64,000 bases of DNA from Insolitispirillum peregrinum (GTDB lineage: Bacteria > Pseudomonadota > Alphaproteobacteria > Rhodospirillales > Rhodospirillaceae). Below, piece by piece: positions 23,354-32,139 of this stretch. The stretch is taken from the NCBI RefSeq assembly GCF_042665255.1, contig NZ_JBHTCD010000011.1. One strand, written 5' to 3'. Position numbers and translations under genes: made by a program. The notes under the pieces are model-generated. The model saw only the letters and a list, made by a program, of their open reading frames with translations, was not told the origin of the DNA and searched no databases. Numbering within the stretch: the stretch's first letter is position 1; every line of letters begins with the position of its first letter.

Positions 23354-24277
23354 ATGCGTAGACGTTTGCCGCCGTTGAACGCACTGCGTGCGTTTGAGGC
23401 CGCTGCCCGTCATGGTGGCTTTGTGGCCGCTGCCGAAGAACTGGCGGTGACCCCGGCGGCTGTCAGCCACCAGATCAAGGGGCTGGAAGAAACGCTGGGG
23501 GTAACCCTGTTCGTCCGCATGCACCGGGCGGTCGAGCTGACCTCTGCCGGTCGGGCGCTGTTGCCCGGCCTGACTGATGCCTTTGACCGGATGGCACGGA
23601 CCGTTGATGATGTGGTCCGGCAGATGGATCAAAGCCGCCCGTTGACCATCAGCGCCTCGCCGTCGTTTGCCGCCAAATGGCTGATGCCACGTCTGGAACG
23701 CTTTCTGGCCCGCCATCCCGACTATCCGGTGCGGATCGATGCTGATCAACGGGTGGTCAACCTGTATGCCGAAGACGTGGACATGGCGATCCGGCTGTCG
23801 GAAAATCCGGGTGATCTGGAGACCATTCCGCTGTTTGCCGACCGGTTGTTCCCGGTTTGCGCCCCGGTGTTGCGGGTGGCCCTGACGGCCCCCAGCAATC
23901 TGTCCCGGCAAACCTTGATCTATGACACTCTTTACGAGAAAACGACCGGCTCGCATGGCTGGGTCAGCTGGCTGGCGCGGGCTGGTGCTGCCGGATTGCG
24001 TCCGCTGAAAGAGCTGTCTTACAGTCATTCGACCCTGTGTCTGGATGCGGCTGTGCGCGGGCAGGGGGTGGCGCTGGGCCGGGGGTCGCTGGTCGAAGCC
24101 GAGTTGAAAGGGGGCGCTTTGGTGCGCCCGTTTCAGGTCAGCAGCGAGTCAACGTTGCGGCATTATCTGGTTTGGGCCAGGGATCGTCCGCTGCGCCCGG
24201 CAGCCGAAGCCTTTCGCGACTGGCTGGTCGAGGAAGCAACGGCGTTCCGCAAAGGCAATCCTCAGCTCGTATTTTGA
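23354..24277 (+). CDS. LysR-family regulator, GcvA-like
   Basis: The 307-residue product opens PPLNALRAFEAAARHGGFVA and continues with the helix-turn-helix ELAVTPAAVSHQIKGLEETL, the GcvA/AmpR-type signature. The effector domain spans about 95-300. It is divergent from phnN with 170 bp between. The target is unknown; GcvA relatives control neighbouring or distant metabolic genes. Confidence 0.87.
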   Translation: MRRRLPPLNALRAFEAAARHGGFVAAAEELAVTPAAVSHQIKGLEETLGVTLFVRMHRAVELTSAGRALLPGLTDAFDRMARTVDDVVRQMDQSRPLTISASPSFAAKWLMPRLERFLARHPDYPVRIDADQRVVNLYAEDVDMAIRLSENPGDLETIPLFADRLFPVCAPVLRVALTAPSNLSRQTLIYDTLYEKTTGSHGWVSWLARAGAAGLRPLKELSYSHSTLCLDAAVRGQGVALGRGSLVEAELKGGALVRPFQVSSESTLRHYLVWARDRPLRPAAEAFRDWLVEEATAFRKGNPQLVF

Positions 24278-24462
24278 AACGTCTTCTGCACGGTGATCCC
24301 GGTCCTCGCGGTTTTTGGGGATGTCGTGCGTTCCACGCATGGTGCTTTGTGAAAAATTCATCAGATGTTGCCTTGTTGTTGTCACAATAAGGCGGTACGT
24401 CAACGGGGTTCAGGCCCGTTTGGGGCCGCCATATATCAGGTTGCTTACAGGAGATTTGTTCC

Positions 24463-25173
24463 ATGGCCCGCCGTAGCCGCCGTCAACGTGAAGCTTCCGC
24501 CCTGTTCTGGGGGTGGCTGTTTAAGCTGGTGCTGGTCGGGGGGCTGGCTGCCGCAATTGCCTATTATGCCTACGAAGTCGGGCAGAAGCTGGCGGCGCAG
24601 GATGGCACCGCCCTGCGGAGCGAAATCGAGCGGCTGACCGTCGAGGCCAGCGAGAAAACGCAGAAGATTGACGAACTGAATGCGTCGCTGGCAAAGACCG
24701 GACAGGAATTGCAGGAGCTGAAGAACCGCTATCAGACCGTTGCCCCTGCCAATGTTCAGGAAATTCTGGACCAGGTGCAGGCCAAGCTGAAACAGGGTGT
24801 CCCGGCGGACCGGATCGCCTTTTTTGTCGGGCAGGCCCAGATTGCCAGCAACTGCACCACGCCGGAAACGCGCCGCTTTCTGGTCAGAACCAGCAATTAT
24901 ACCGGTTCGGCGACCTGGGTGCGCTTTAACGAGCGGATCACCATCAGTGGGCAGGGGACGGCGGCCAATGGCGGCCGTGAGCAGTGGTTTGACGTGACGG
25001 CTCCGGTGACCTTGACCTTCACACCGCAGGGCGGCAAGGAACAGGTTGTCTCCGGCGTGCTGCCGCTGAAGCATGCGCTGATTTCCAAGGACAAGGAATA
25101 TCACTTCACGGCCACGGTCGGCAGTCGGGGCTTCATCGAGGTCAGCGGCGAGTGGTGTGATGTCCGTGACTGA
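24463..25173 (+). CDS. Membrane-anchored coiled-coil protein of unknown function
   Basis: The product is 236 residues: a basic N-terminus (MARRSRRQREAS), one membrane helix (about 14-36), a coiled coil (50-95) and a C-terminal beta-rich domain with NCTTPETRRFLVRTSNYTGS. The topology implies a cytoplasmic N-terminus and a periplasmic domain. AGGAG lies upstream of the ATG. The stop overlaps the following hydrolase by 14 bp, so the two are translationally coupled. I do not recognise a family. Confidence 0.65.
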   Translation: MARRSRRQREASALFWGWLFKLVLVGGLAAAIAYYAYEVGQKLAAQDGTALRSEIERLTVEASEKTQKIDELNASLAKTGQELQELKNRYQTVAPANVQEILDQVQAKLKQGVPADRIAFFVGQAQIASNCTTPETRRFLVRTSNYTGSATWVRFNERITISGQGTAANGGREQWFDVTAPVTLTFTPQGGKEQVVSGVLPLKHALISKDKEYHFTATVGSRGFIEVSGEWCDVRD

Positions 25174-25846
25174 TGGTTCAGCGGGACGCGGGTGGGAAGC
25201 CGGGTGGCTGGTCACGCCCCCGTCGCAGCCCGCTGACTCCGATGTGCGGGTGATCATCCTGGCTCATGGGGCCGGGGCGGCGATGGATACGCCCTTTCTG
25301 GAAACCGTTGCCGTCGGGCTGGCTGCGGCTGGCTGGCTGGTGGTGCGGTTCGAATTTCCCTATATGGCGGCGCGGCGTGGCGCGGACGGCAAGCGTCGTC
25401 CGCCGGACCGGCAACCGGTCTTGCTGGACTGCTGGCGACAAACCATTGCCACAGTCCGTGCCCGTTGGCAGCCCCGGCGTCTGGTGTTGGCGGGCAAGTC
25501 GATGGGCGGGCGCATGGCCAGCCTGATTGCTGATGAACAGCAGGCTGATGGTCTGGTGGTTCTGGGTTATCCGTTCCACCCGGCAGGCAAGCCAGAGGCG
25601 CTGGAGGGGCGGTGCCAGCACCTGGGGGCCCTGCAAACGCCGACCCTGATCTGTCAGGGGACGCGCGATGCTCTGGGGGGATACCAGACGGTGGCTCCTT
25701 TGGCCTTGTCTGCGTCCGTCGTACTCCACTGGTTGGAGGATGGCGACCATTCGTTCAAGCCGCGCCGGGCATCCGGGCGCAGCGAAGTGCAGGCATTTGA
25801 CGAGGCGCTTACCGCCATGACGGGTTTTTTGCAATCTTTGGCATAG
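25160..25846 (+). CDS. Alpha/beta-hydrolase, KANL3/Tex30-like
   Basis: This 228-residue protein shows the family's AHGAGAAMDTPFL loop near the N-terminus, the nucleophile elbow GKSMGGRMAS and a C-terminal DGDHSFKPRR with the catalytic histidine. These mark the dienelactone-hydrolase-like Tex30/KANL3 group, whose substrates are unknown. ATG 25160 lies inside the end of the upstream membrane gene (GTG 25157 is the alternative). There is no signal peptide, so it is cytoplasmic. Confidence 0.82.
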   Translation: MSVTDGSAGRGWEAGWLVTPPSQPADSDVRVIILAHGAGAAMDTPFLETVAVGLAAAGWLVVRFEFPYMAARRGADGKRRPPDRQPVLLDCWRQTIATVRARWQPRRLVLAGKSMGGRMASLIADEQQADGLVVLGYPFHPAGKPEALEGRCQHLGALQTPTLICQGTRDALGGYQTVAPLALSASVVLHWLEDGDHSFKPRRASGRSEVQAFDEALTAMTGFLQSLA

Positions 25847-26056
25847 GATGGTATCGGCCGGAAAGTGGGTGCCGGTTCTGCTCCAGGATGCTGGACAGCA
25901 GGGCAAACACCTACCATTCCGGGTGCTGATGTGCGATGATGTCGCCCTCTTGTCCTTTTGTCTGACAGGGTCGGCCCGACGGGCATGATCTGGCCGTCGG
26001 CAGGTGCCATGCAACGCTCTGGCAGACAAGACAGAGTATCTGATAAGGAGCCCGGC

Positions 26057-28093
26057 GTGGTATCGGTGGCAGAATACGAAACAATAACAGCCGATCAACC
26101 TCGTCGTGGGACGCCGGTGCAGGGCGACTGGGCAAATTATCTCTCCATGAGCCGCAGTGACTGGCCGGTGCGACACATCATGAACCGGCAGGTGTTGACC
26201 TGTTCCCCCGACCTGTCGGTGGGGCAGGCGGCAGAGCAGATGGTGGCGCGTCGTTGTTCCTCAATCGTGGTGGTGGATGCGGCCTCGGTTCCGCTCGGCA
26301 TCTGGACGGAACATGATGCGCTGGCGCTGGATCTGCCTTCGGCGGACGCTGGCCGTCGTTCGATTGCCGATGTCATGACCTCGCCGGTCTTGACCGTTGA
26401 TGCCGACTTGCCGCTGGAAGAGCTGGTTCTGCGTTTCCGGGACCATGGGACCCGCCATTTCGTCGTGACCGAACAGGGGGGACTGGCCGGGGTCATCTCT
26501 CAGACCGACGTCATCCGCAGTCAGGGGGTACACGCCTATCTGACCGTGCGGGATGTCGGGTCGCTGGTCGAAAAAGCTCCGCTGACCGTACAGGGGGAAG
26601 ACAGTCTTGCCGCCGTGATGCGGACCCTGCGCGATCGTGGCGGGGATGCGGCGGTGGTTCTGCGGCAGGGCCAACCCTATGGCATCATTACCGAGCGCGA
26701 CATCTTGCGGCTGGTTGCCAGCCGGCGGGAAGTCGGAACCACCTGTCAGGATGTGTGTTCGCACCCGGTGCTGAGCGTCACCAGCACCACGCCGCTTATT
26801 CAGGCCCATGACCTGATGGAACAGCACAAAATCCGCCATCTGGTGGTTCTTGGACCTGATCAGGTGCTGCTGTCCCTGCTGTCGTTCCGTGACATTCTGG
26901 CCGGGATCGAACTGGATTATACCCGCTATCTGCAGGCTGCACTGGATCGCCAGCATCAGGTGATCCGGCTGGGGCAGGAGCGCCAGCGGCAGATCATCGA
27001 GGCGACGCTGGAAGGCTTTGCCGAGGTGGATCGCGAGGCCCGTATTGTGCGGGTCAACGCCGCGTTGTGTCACATGCTGGGCTATCAGGCCTATGACCTG
27101 ATCGGGCAAACTCCGGCCTGTTTTTGTACGGCCAGCAGCGTCGAACAGTTCCGCCGCCAGTTTTCCCGCATCGACCAGCAGGATCACCGCAGTTACGACC
27201 TGATGGCTGTCCGGCGGGACGGCACGCACATTCCCTTGCGGGTGAATGCCACCACCTTGCGGGATGAGACAGGGCAGGTGACCGGGGCGTTTGCCTTTTT
27301 CACCGACCAGAGCGAAGAGCAGCGGCAGCGCAACGAGTTGCAGGCGCTGTTAGAGCAGGTCTCTTCGTCAAACGCCGATCTGGAATCCTTTGCCTATGTG
27401 GTGTCGCACGACCTGCAACAGCCCTTGCGGATGGTGACCAGCTACCTTGGTTTGCTGACCCGCCGCTATAGTGCCAATGTTCCCCCCGAGGGGCAGGAGT
27501 TCATCGGCTACGCCGTTGATGGCGCCAAAAGGATGCAGTCCATGATCATGGATTTGCTGGAATACTCGCGGGTCAACCGGCGGGGCAGCGAGTTTCAGCC
27601 CTGCGACAGCAATGACTGTCTTGCCCTGGCGGTGCGCGAGGTGGCGGTTGCCTTGCAGGCGTGCGGCGGAACGGTGGATATCGCGCCATTGCCGCTGGTT
27701 CAGGCGGACCCGCTCCAGATTCAGCGGCTGTTTTATTGCCTGCTGGACAACGCGATTATCTATCGTGACCTGCAGCGACCGCTGCGCATCCGGATCAGCG
27801 CGGGACGATTGCCGTCCGGGCCGTGGGAATTCCGCGTGCAGGACAACGGGATCGGCATCGAACCGCAACACAACGAACGTGTGTTCCAGATTTTCCAGCG
27901 TCTGCATCCCCGTCTTGAACCACAGTGGGGAGAGGCCGGGGCCAATGGGCGCGGGAATGGCAACGGGATCGGGCTGGCCTTAAGCAAACGGATTGTCGAT
28001 CGCCATCATGGCGAAATCCACCTGGAGTCCGTTGCGGGGGAAGGGACGGTGGTCGTCTTTACCCTGCCTGCGGCGGAAGAGGGGGCCGCGTGA
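26057..28093 (+). CDS. Soluble sensor histidine kinase with four CBS motifs and PAS
   Basis: This 678-residue kinase starts at GTG 26057, chosen for GGAG 7 nt upstream; upstream TTG 25958 and ATG 25985 or 26009 lack such sites. Two Bateman modules (CBS pairs, about 37-155 and 170-285) suggest adenine-nucleotide sensing. A PAS domain lies at about 310-420. The phosphorylated histidine is H451 in SHDLQQPLRMV, phytochrome-kinase type. HATPase boxes are DNAIIYRD, DNGIGIEP and GNGIGLALSKRI. There are no membrane helices. The N-box has Ile in place of the usual Lys (NAIxYR). GTGA overlap links it to a ribbon-helix-helix gene. No cognate receiver is adjacent. Confidence 0.88.
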   Translation: MVSVAEYETITADQPRRGTPVQGDWANYLSMSRSDWPVRHIMNRQVLTCSPDLSVGQAAEQMVARRCSSIVVVDAASVPLGIWTEHDALALDLPSADAGRRSIADVMTSPVLTVDADLPLEELVLRFRDHGTRHFVVTEQGGLAGVISQTDVIRSQGVHAYLTVRDVGSLVEKAPLTVQGEDSLAAVMRTLRDRGGDAAVVLRQGQPYGIITERDILRLVASRREVGTTCQDVCSHPVLSVTSTTPLIQAHDLMEQHKIRHLVVLGPDQVLLSLLSFRDILAGIELDYTRYLQAALDRQHQVIRLGQERQRQIIEATLEGFAEVDREARIVRVNAALCHMLGYQAYDLIGQTPACFCTASSVEQFRRQFSRIDQQDHRSYDLMAVRRDGTHIPLRVNATTLRDETGQVTGAFAFFTDQSEEQRQRNELQALLEQVSSSNADLESFAYVVSHDLQQPLRMVTSYLGLLTRRYSANVPPEGQEFIGYAVDGAKRMQSMIMDLLEYSRVNRRGSEFQPCDSNDCLALAVREVAVALQACGGTVDIAPLPLVQADPLQIQRLFYCLLDNAIIYRDLQRPLRIRISAGRLPSGPWEFRVQDNGIGIEPQHNERVFQIFQRLHPRLEPQWGEAGANGRGNGNGIGLALSKRIVDRHHGEIHLESVAGEGTVVVFTLPAAEEGAA

Positions 28094-28383
28094 GCACGGG
28101 CCCGCAAATCTCCAAGCGCAGCATCCGCCTGCTGGGCCACCCGACGTCGGTTTCGCTGGAAGATGCCTTCTGGCAGGCTCTGGCCGAGATTGCCGCCGCG
28201 CAGGGGCGGACGGTGACGGCCCTGATTGCAGACATCGACCGCACCCGCAGCGGAGAAAAGGATAAAAACCTTTCCAGCCTGCTGCGGGTCCATGCCCTGC
28301 AATGGTATCAGCAGCAGGTGTCTTCGATGGCGCGAACCAGTTTCTCTCCCAACTCGTCGTCCCATTCTTCGAACAGGTCGTAA
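28090..28383 (+). CDS. Ribbon-helix-helix domain protein (RHH_4 type)
   Basis: This 97-residue protein starts at GTG 28090, overlapping the kinase stop (GTGA). Residues 16-48 (GHPTSVSLEDAFWQALAEIA and after) and NLSSLLRVHALQWY match the RHH_4 family of small arc-type DNA-binding proteins common in alphaproteobacteria. The last about 25 codons overlap the 3' end of cowN on the opposite strand, and the Ser-rich tail (SFSPNSSSHSSNRS) is an unusual extension probably created by that overlap. It may work with the upstream kinase, but that is inference. Confidence 0.72.
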   Translation: MSTGPQISKRSIRLLGHPTSVSLEDAFWQALAEIAAAQGRTVTALIADIDRTRSGEKDKNLSSLLRVHALQWYQQQVSSMARTSFSPNSSSHSSNRS

Positions 28384-28625
28384 AGATAATAGGTGTGCGA
28401 GCAGACCAGATACAGCGGGTCGGGGGTTCCCAGCGGGCTGTTCGGGTCATAGGCCGCGCTCATCTTGACCTTGAAACGCTCCCAGAATTCATTGCTTTTG
28501 GTTGGGTCGTCGATCAGGGCGGTGGTCCGTTTCAGGACGGCATCGGCCAGTCCCATGCAGTCAATGCCCTTGAATGTGACGTAACGGTCCAGTCCGTCGA
28601 GATTGAGAAGTGTCTCCTCGCTCAT
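28308..28625 (-). CDS. cowN: CowN-like CO-protection protein for nitrogenase
   Basis: This 105-residue acidic protein contains DRYVTFKGIDCMGLADAV, a central FWERFK, PLYLVCSHTYYLYDLFEEW and a terminal Cys-Cys after an acidic helix (RAIEDTCC). This is the pattern I know from CowN, the small protein that sustains N2-dependent growth when CO is present. It predicts a nitrogenase-bearing host although no nif genes are in view. AGGA lies 6 nt upstream. A PAS-LytTR regulator resembling RcoM is next upstream on the same strand, which fits CO-responsive control. Its 3' end overlaps the RHH gene by 76 bp. Confidence 0.82.
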   Translation of the reverse strand: MSEETLLNLDGLDRYVTFKGIDCMGLADAVLKRTTALIDDPTKSNEFWERFKVKMSAAYDPNSPLGTPDPLYLVCSHTYYLYDLFEEWDDELGEKLVRAIEDTCC

Positions 28626-28755
28626 GGTAGTCCTCGCTGTTGCTGACGATGCGGGAGAGGGAGCCTCTTTTCCATGCCAGAGGCAGGACGGTCAGTGGAA
28701 GGGGAGGAAGAATGAACGGCGGTCTATTGGCATGAAAGACGGTGAGGGGCTACCA

Positions 28756-28773
28756 AACGCGGACCATGTCCGA
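28756..28773 (-). terminator. Possible weak terminator after the PAS-LytTR gene
   Basis: On the minus strand CGGAC-ATG-GTCCG is followed by CGTTTGG, just past the stop at 28776. The stem is only 5 bp. If used, cowN would need a promoter of its own in the 150-bp gap. Confidence 0.3.
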
Positions 28774-28775
28774 CT

Positions 28776-29495
28776 TTACAGCCCCAGCCTGTCCCGCACC
28801 AACTGCACCCGGCTGCGCCCGATGGGGATCACCGATGCCGGTTGATCGGCCATGTCCAGCTCGCAGCTGTCACCCCGTCGGCGAAATCCGGCGGCAAAGG
28901 TGACGTTGACCAGATAGGCCCGGTGAACCCGCAAGAACCGTTGCGGGTCGAGGCGTTCTTCCAGTTCTTTCAGGGACAGGTTGCACAGGCGGGGGCGACC
29001 GGTCAGGGTTTTGACTTCGGCATAGCGTCCGCTGGCCTTCAGGAACAGGACTTCTGCCGGGTCGATCAGCAAGGCCCCTTGTGGCGTTTCAACCGGAATT
29101 TTGAGCAGGGCCACCGTTGGGGCAGGCGGAGGGGCTGTGTCCGGGATCAGGGCATGGCGGGTATCGAGCAGGGAGAGCAGGTAACATCCCCCTGTCAGCC
29201 CGGGCAATGACACCAGAAAGACCGCTTTCAGCACCAACAGGCGGCCCGGAACGGGTAACAGGAACGACGTGCGGCTGTCGTTGTGCCCCTGACTGGCGGC
29301 ATCCAGCAAGGCATGGATACGGGCGGTGCTACCATGCGGATGGATTTGTTCCAGGGTCTGGCCAGTCATCCCGTCGGCCTGCAAGCCGACCATCTGTGCT
29401 GCGACTGGGGAAACAGTCAGAACGCGACGGTGTGAATCGAGAACAATGATGCCGAGTTCAGCGTGCTGTAATCCGTACAGGGCATTGTGATCCAC
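28776..29495 (-). CDS. PAS-LytTR transcriptional regulator, RcoM-like
   Basis: From GTG 29495 (GGAG 9 nt upstream) the product is 239 residues; an ATG at 29636 would add 47 residues from AT-richer, non-coding-looking DNA. A PAS domain (about 10-110) is joined to a LytTR DNA-binding domain (130-235; LKIPVETPQG, NLSLKELEERLDP, FLRVHRAYLVNV). This is the architecture of RcoM, the haem-based CO sensor that controls cowN or cox genes in relatives. H52 in QIHPHG aligns by eye with the haem-ligating histidine of RcoM. The region of the second ligand, a methionine, reads TSFLLPVPGR and lacks Met. Its position upstream of cowN supports CO sensing. Confidence 0.75.
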   Translation of the reverse strand: MDHNALYGLQHAELGIIVLDSHRRVLTVSPVAAQMVGLQADGMTGQTLEQIHPHGSTARIHALLDAASQGHNDSRTSFLLPVPGRLLVLKAVFLVSLPGLTGGCYLLSLLDTRHALIPDTAPPPAPTVALLKIPVETPQGALLIDPAEVLFLKASGRYAEVKTLTGRPRLCNLSLKELEERLDPQRFLRVHRAYLVNVTFAAGFRRRGDSCELDMADQPASVIPIGRSRVQLVRDRLGL

Positions 29496-29817
29496 TGGGG
29501 GCTTCTCCGCTGTGCCATGGTCGGTGCATCTGCTGGTCAGGTATTGGTCATCATAGGATGTCTGACGAAAAAATGCCAAGTCACCATCTGCTGTGACCGG
29601 TTTTTCTGTGCGCTGCGAATGCGTTATGGCGGGCATACCCGAAAGGGTCGCGGTTAACCATTCGTGTATCTACGAAAGTCATCACGGAAAGTTCACACAC
29701 TGACGGCACCGGATTTGCCATGGTCCGACCAGTTTCGGACATGCCCAGGCCTGCAGGACAATCAATGTCAGGGTGGGGTGGATCGCTGGGCAGCCGATGT
29801 TGCAAATGGACAGAATG
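29496..29817. other. Divergent intergenic region, PAS-LytTR / chemoreceptor
   Basis: It holds the sigma54-like promoter at 29704-29719 for the chemoreceptor. The proximal 140 bp (29496-29636) could be coding if the regulator uses the upstream ATG, but base composition argues for leader DNA. No other structure stands out. Confidence 0.4.
29704..29719 (+). promoter_or_regulatory. Sigma54-like promoter for chemoreceptor
   Basis: CGGCACCGGATTTGCC fits TGGCAC-N5-TTGC with the invariant GG and GC separated by 10 bp; only the first T differs. It is about 100 bp upstream of the chemoreceptor start and parallels the sigma54 site before flgE. Confidence 0.6.
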
Positions 29818-32139
29818 ATGAGCCAGCCGGATACCGCTGACGATACCTTGCCGCCTTCTCCCTCTCCCGATATCTTGTCCCCTTCTTCTGCACCTGCGTG
29901 GCGTAAGGTTCCCATCGCCTTGCGCATCTATGCGTTGGTGGCGCTGGGATTGCTGTCTTTGGCCCTTGGGGTGCTGGTCCATTTCCTCAGTGACGGCTAT
30001 GCGACGCTGTATGCCCAGCGAGTGACCCATGGACAGGCCCTGTCCCAGCAATCCCGCACCATTGCCAGCGAAGTCCTGCGTTTGCGGCTGGCCGCCGGTC
30101 AGGTTTCCCATGACCCGGAGGCCGCCCGGCAGGCGTTTCAGGCCATTCTGGCCGCAGCTCATGCCGAAGCCCGGCAGGCGATTCAGCGCGCAGGGACGCG
30201 AACGGAAAGCCAGCCGCTGATTGTGCGTCTGCAAACCGTTGACCAGACCTTTGATCAGGCCAATGACCTGTTTGCCCGGTATGTCGGGGCGACGCAGGCG
30301 ATTGGCCTGACGGCCACCGACGGTTTGCGGGGAACGCTCACCCGCCCGATCCAGAGCATCGAGACCGAACTGGCGATGTGGCCGAATGCCGGGGCCATTT
30401 CCGTGACCTTGCAAAAGCTGAAGCGGTTCGAGCAACAGTTCCTGACCTCGCCGGATGACGATGCCGCCGGGAAACTGAAAAAAACAGCCAACGAGCTGGA
30501 CTTTGCCATCTTTGGTGGCCCCTTTGGCGAAGACACCAAGGCCACCCTGTCGGCCCAGATCAGCAGCTATACCAAATCACTGGCGGAATACACCGCGGCG
30601 GTCAGTGCCCGTAAGGATGCATGGAACGGACTGGATGCATCGTTCGGCACGCTGGAACAACAGGCAGCAGGAACCGCCGATGCTGCCGAAGCCTTTGCCG
30701 CCGAGGCTGACAAGGATGCAGCACAGGCGCGGGCCACCACCAAGGCCGTCCTGCTGGCTGTTGCTGCCGCTGCCGCGTTGCTGGTGACCGGGATTTCGAT
30801 TGCCATTGCCCGCTCCATTTACCGGCCGATCCAGACGATGGGCAAGGCTCTGCTCGACCTGGCCGATGGCAGCGACGATATCGCGGTTCCCGGTTTGCAG
30901 CGCCACGATGAAATCGGTGACATGGCGCGGGCCTTGGAAACGCTGCGCCAGTCGGTCGGCGAAGCCTTCCGCTTGCGGCAGATGGTCGAGGTTCAGCCCG
31001 CGCGGGTGATGCTGTGCGAGCCGGAAACCTACCGCATTACCTATGCCAACAAGGCAGCCCTCGAGCTGTTGCGCAAAATGGAACCGTTCCTGCACTGCAA
31101 GGCCGAGGATGTTCTGGGGCGGTCCCTGCTGGACTTCCATCGTGACAGCTCGTTCGTGCGGCGGGTGCTGGAGGACCCCTCCAGGCTCCCCTACAAGGGC
31201 AAATTCCGTATGGGGCGGCTGACCATCGAGAACGCTGTCAACGCCATTTATGACCGGCGCGGGCGCTATCTGGGGGCGATGCTGAACTGGGACGACGTGT
31301 CAGCCTATGTGCAGCTGGCCCATGACTTTGAGGAACAGGTCAAGCAGGTGGCGCAGGTGGTTCTGGATGCCTCGACCCAGCTGGCCGGGTCGGCGCGCTC
31401 GATGGCCGGGCTGGTGGGGGACGTGCAGAGCCGCAGTGCCGCCGCCGCCGATGCGGTTGAAAAGACCATGGGCAACATTGACGTGATCCAGAGTTCCACC
31501 GACCATCTGGTGCAGTTGATTGACGGCATCGAGCGACAGGTGGCGAACGCCAGCGGCTTTGCCAGTACCGCCGTCGAAGAAGCTGAAACCACCGCCGACG
31601 TGATGGCCGGGCTGCAGCGGGCGGTGGAAAGGATCGGGGAGGCCACCGACCTGATTTCGACCATCGCCAACCAGACCAACCTGCTGGCCCTGAATGCCAC
31701 CATCGAAGCCGCCCGCGCTGGTGAAGCCGGGAAGGGTTTTGCGGTGGTGGCCAATGAAGTGAAAGACCTTGCCACCCAGACGGCGCAGGCAACCAGCGAT
31801 ATCGGCAGCATGATCGGCGAAGTGCAGCAGGCAGCGCAAAGTGCCACCATCGCCATCGGATCGGTGGTGGAAACCATCCTGCACATGCGGGAAATCACCA
31901 GCGATATTGCGAATTCAGTCAGCCAGCAGGGCAGCTTTACCCGAGACATCACTTCGTCCGTGCGGGTTGCGACCGAAGACAGCCAGCAGATGGCCAGCGA
32001 CATGGGGATGGTGATGGCGGCGATGGAACAGGCTGCCGATGCCGCCGGGACCGTCCACATGGCCGCCGACGAGGTTTCCGGCCAGGCCAACGGGCTGGAC
32101 CAGCAGGTCTCGACCTTCCTGGAGGCGATGCAGAATTAG
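29818..32139 (+). CDS. Methyl-accepting chemotaxis protein with HAMP and PAS-like domain
   Basis: The product is 773 residues from ATG 29818 (GGA 7 nt upstream; ATGs at 29797, 29806 and 29815 are alternatives). Membrane helices lie at about 34-58 and 309-331 around a 250-residue helical periplasmic domain. HAMP is at 332-385, then a PAS-like domain (385-495) between HAMP and the signalling region, and a methyl-accepting domain whose tip reads NQTNLLALNATIEAARAGE. PAS after HAMP suggests dual periplasmic and cytoplasmic sensing. The TAG stop coincides with the first bases of a repeat element. Confidence 0.9.
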   Translation: MSQPDTADDTLPPSPSPDILSPSSAPAWRKVPIALRIYALVALGLLSLALGVLVHFLSDGYATLYAQRVTHGQALSQQSRTIASEVLRLRLAAGQVSHDPEAARQAFQAILAAAHAEARQAIQRAGTRTESQPLIVRLQTVDQTFDQANDLFARYVGATQAIGLTATDGLRGTLTRPIQSIETELAMWPNAGAISVTLQKLKRFEQQFLTSPDDDAAGKLKKTANELDFAIFGGPFGEDTKATLSAQISSYTKSLAEYTAAVSARKDAWNGLDASFGTLEQQAAGTADAAEAFAAEADKDAAQARATTKAVLLAVAAAAALLVTGISIAIARSIYRPIQTMGKALLDLADGSDDIAVPGLQRHDEIGDMARALETLRQSVGEAFRLRQMVEVQPARVMLCEPETYRITYANKAALELLRKMEPFLHCKAEDVLGRSLLDFHRDSSFVRRVLEDPSRLPYKGKFRMGRLTIENAVNAIYDRRGRYLGAMLNWDDVSAYVQLAHDFEEQVKQVAQVVLDASTQLAGSARSMAGLVGDVQSRSAAAADAVEKTMGNIDVIQSSTDHLVQLIDGIERQVANASGFASTAVEEAETTADVMAGLQRAVERIGEATDLISTIANQTNLLALNATIEAARAGEAGKGFAVVANEVKDLATQTAQATSDIGSMIGEVQQAAQSATIAIGSVVETILHMREITSDIANSVSQQGSFTRDITSSVRVATEDSQQMASDMGMVMAAMEQAADAAGTVHMAADEVSGQANGLDQQVSTFLEAMQN

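Noticed and set aside
25340..25360. GGTTCGAAT, resembling a tRNA T-loop
   Set aside because: It is inside the hydrolase coding sequence (VVRFEFP) and no cloverleaf can be drawn around it.
28626..28775. Sigma54/NifA promoter for cowN
   Set aside because: TGGCATGGAAAAGAGG on the minus strand lacks the -12 GC, and no TGT-N10-ACA site is seen.
28626..28775. RcoM-type TTnnnG triplet sites before cowN
   Set aside because: Only isolated single matches, not the spaced triplet expected for LytTR regulators.
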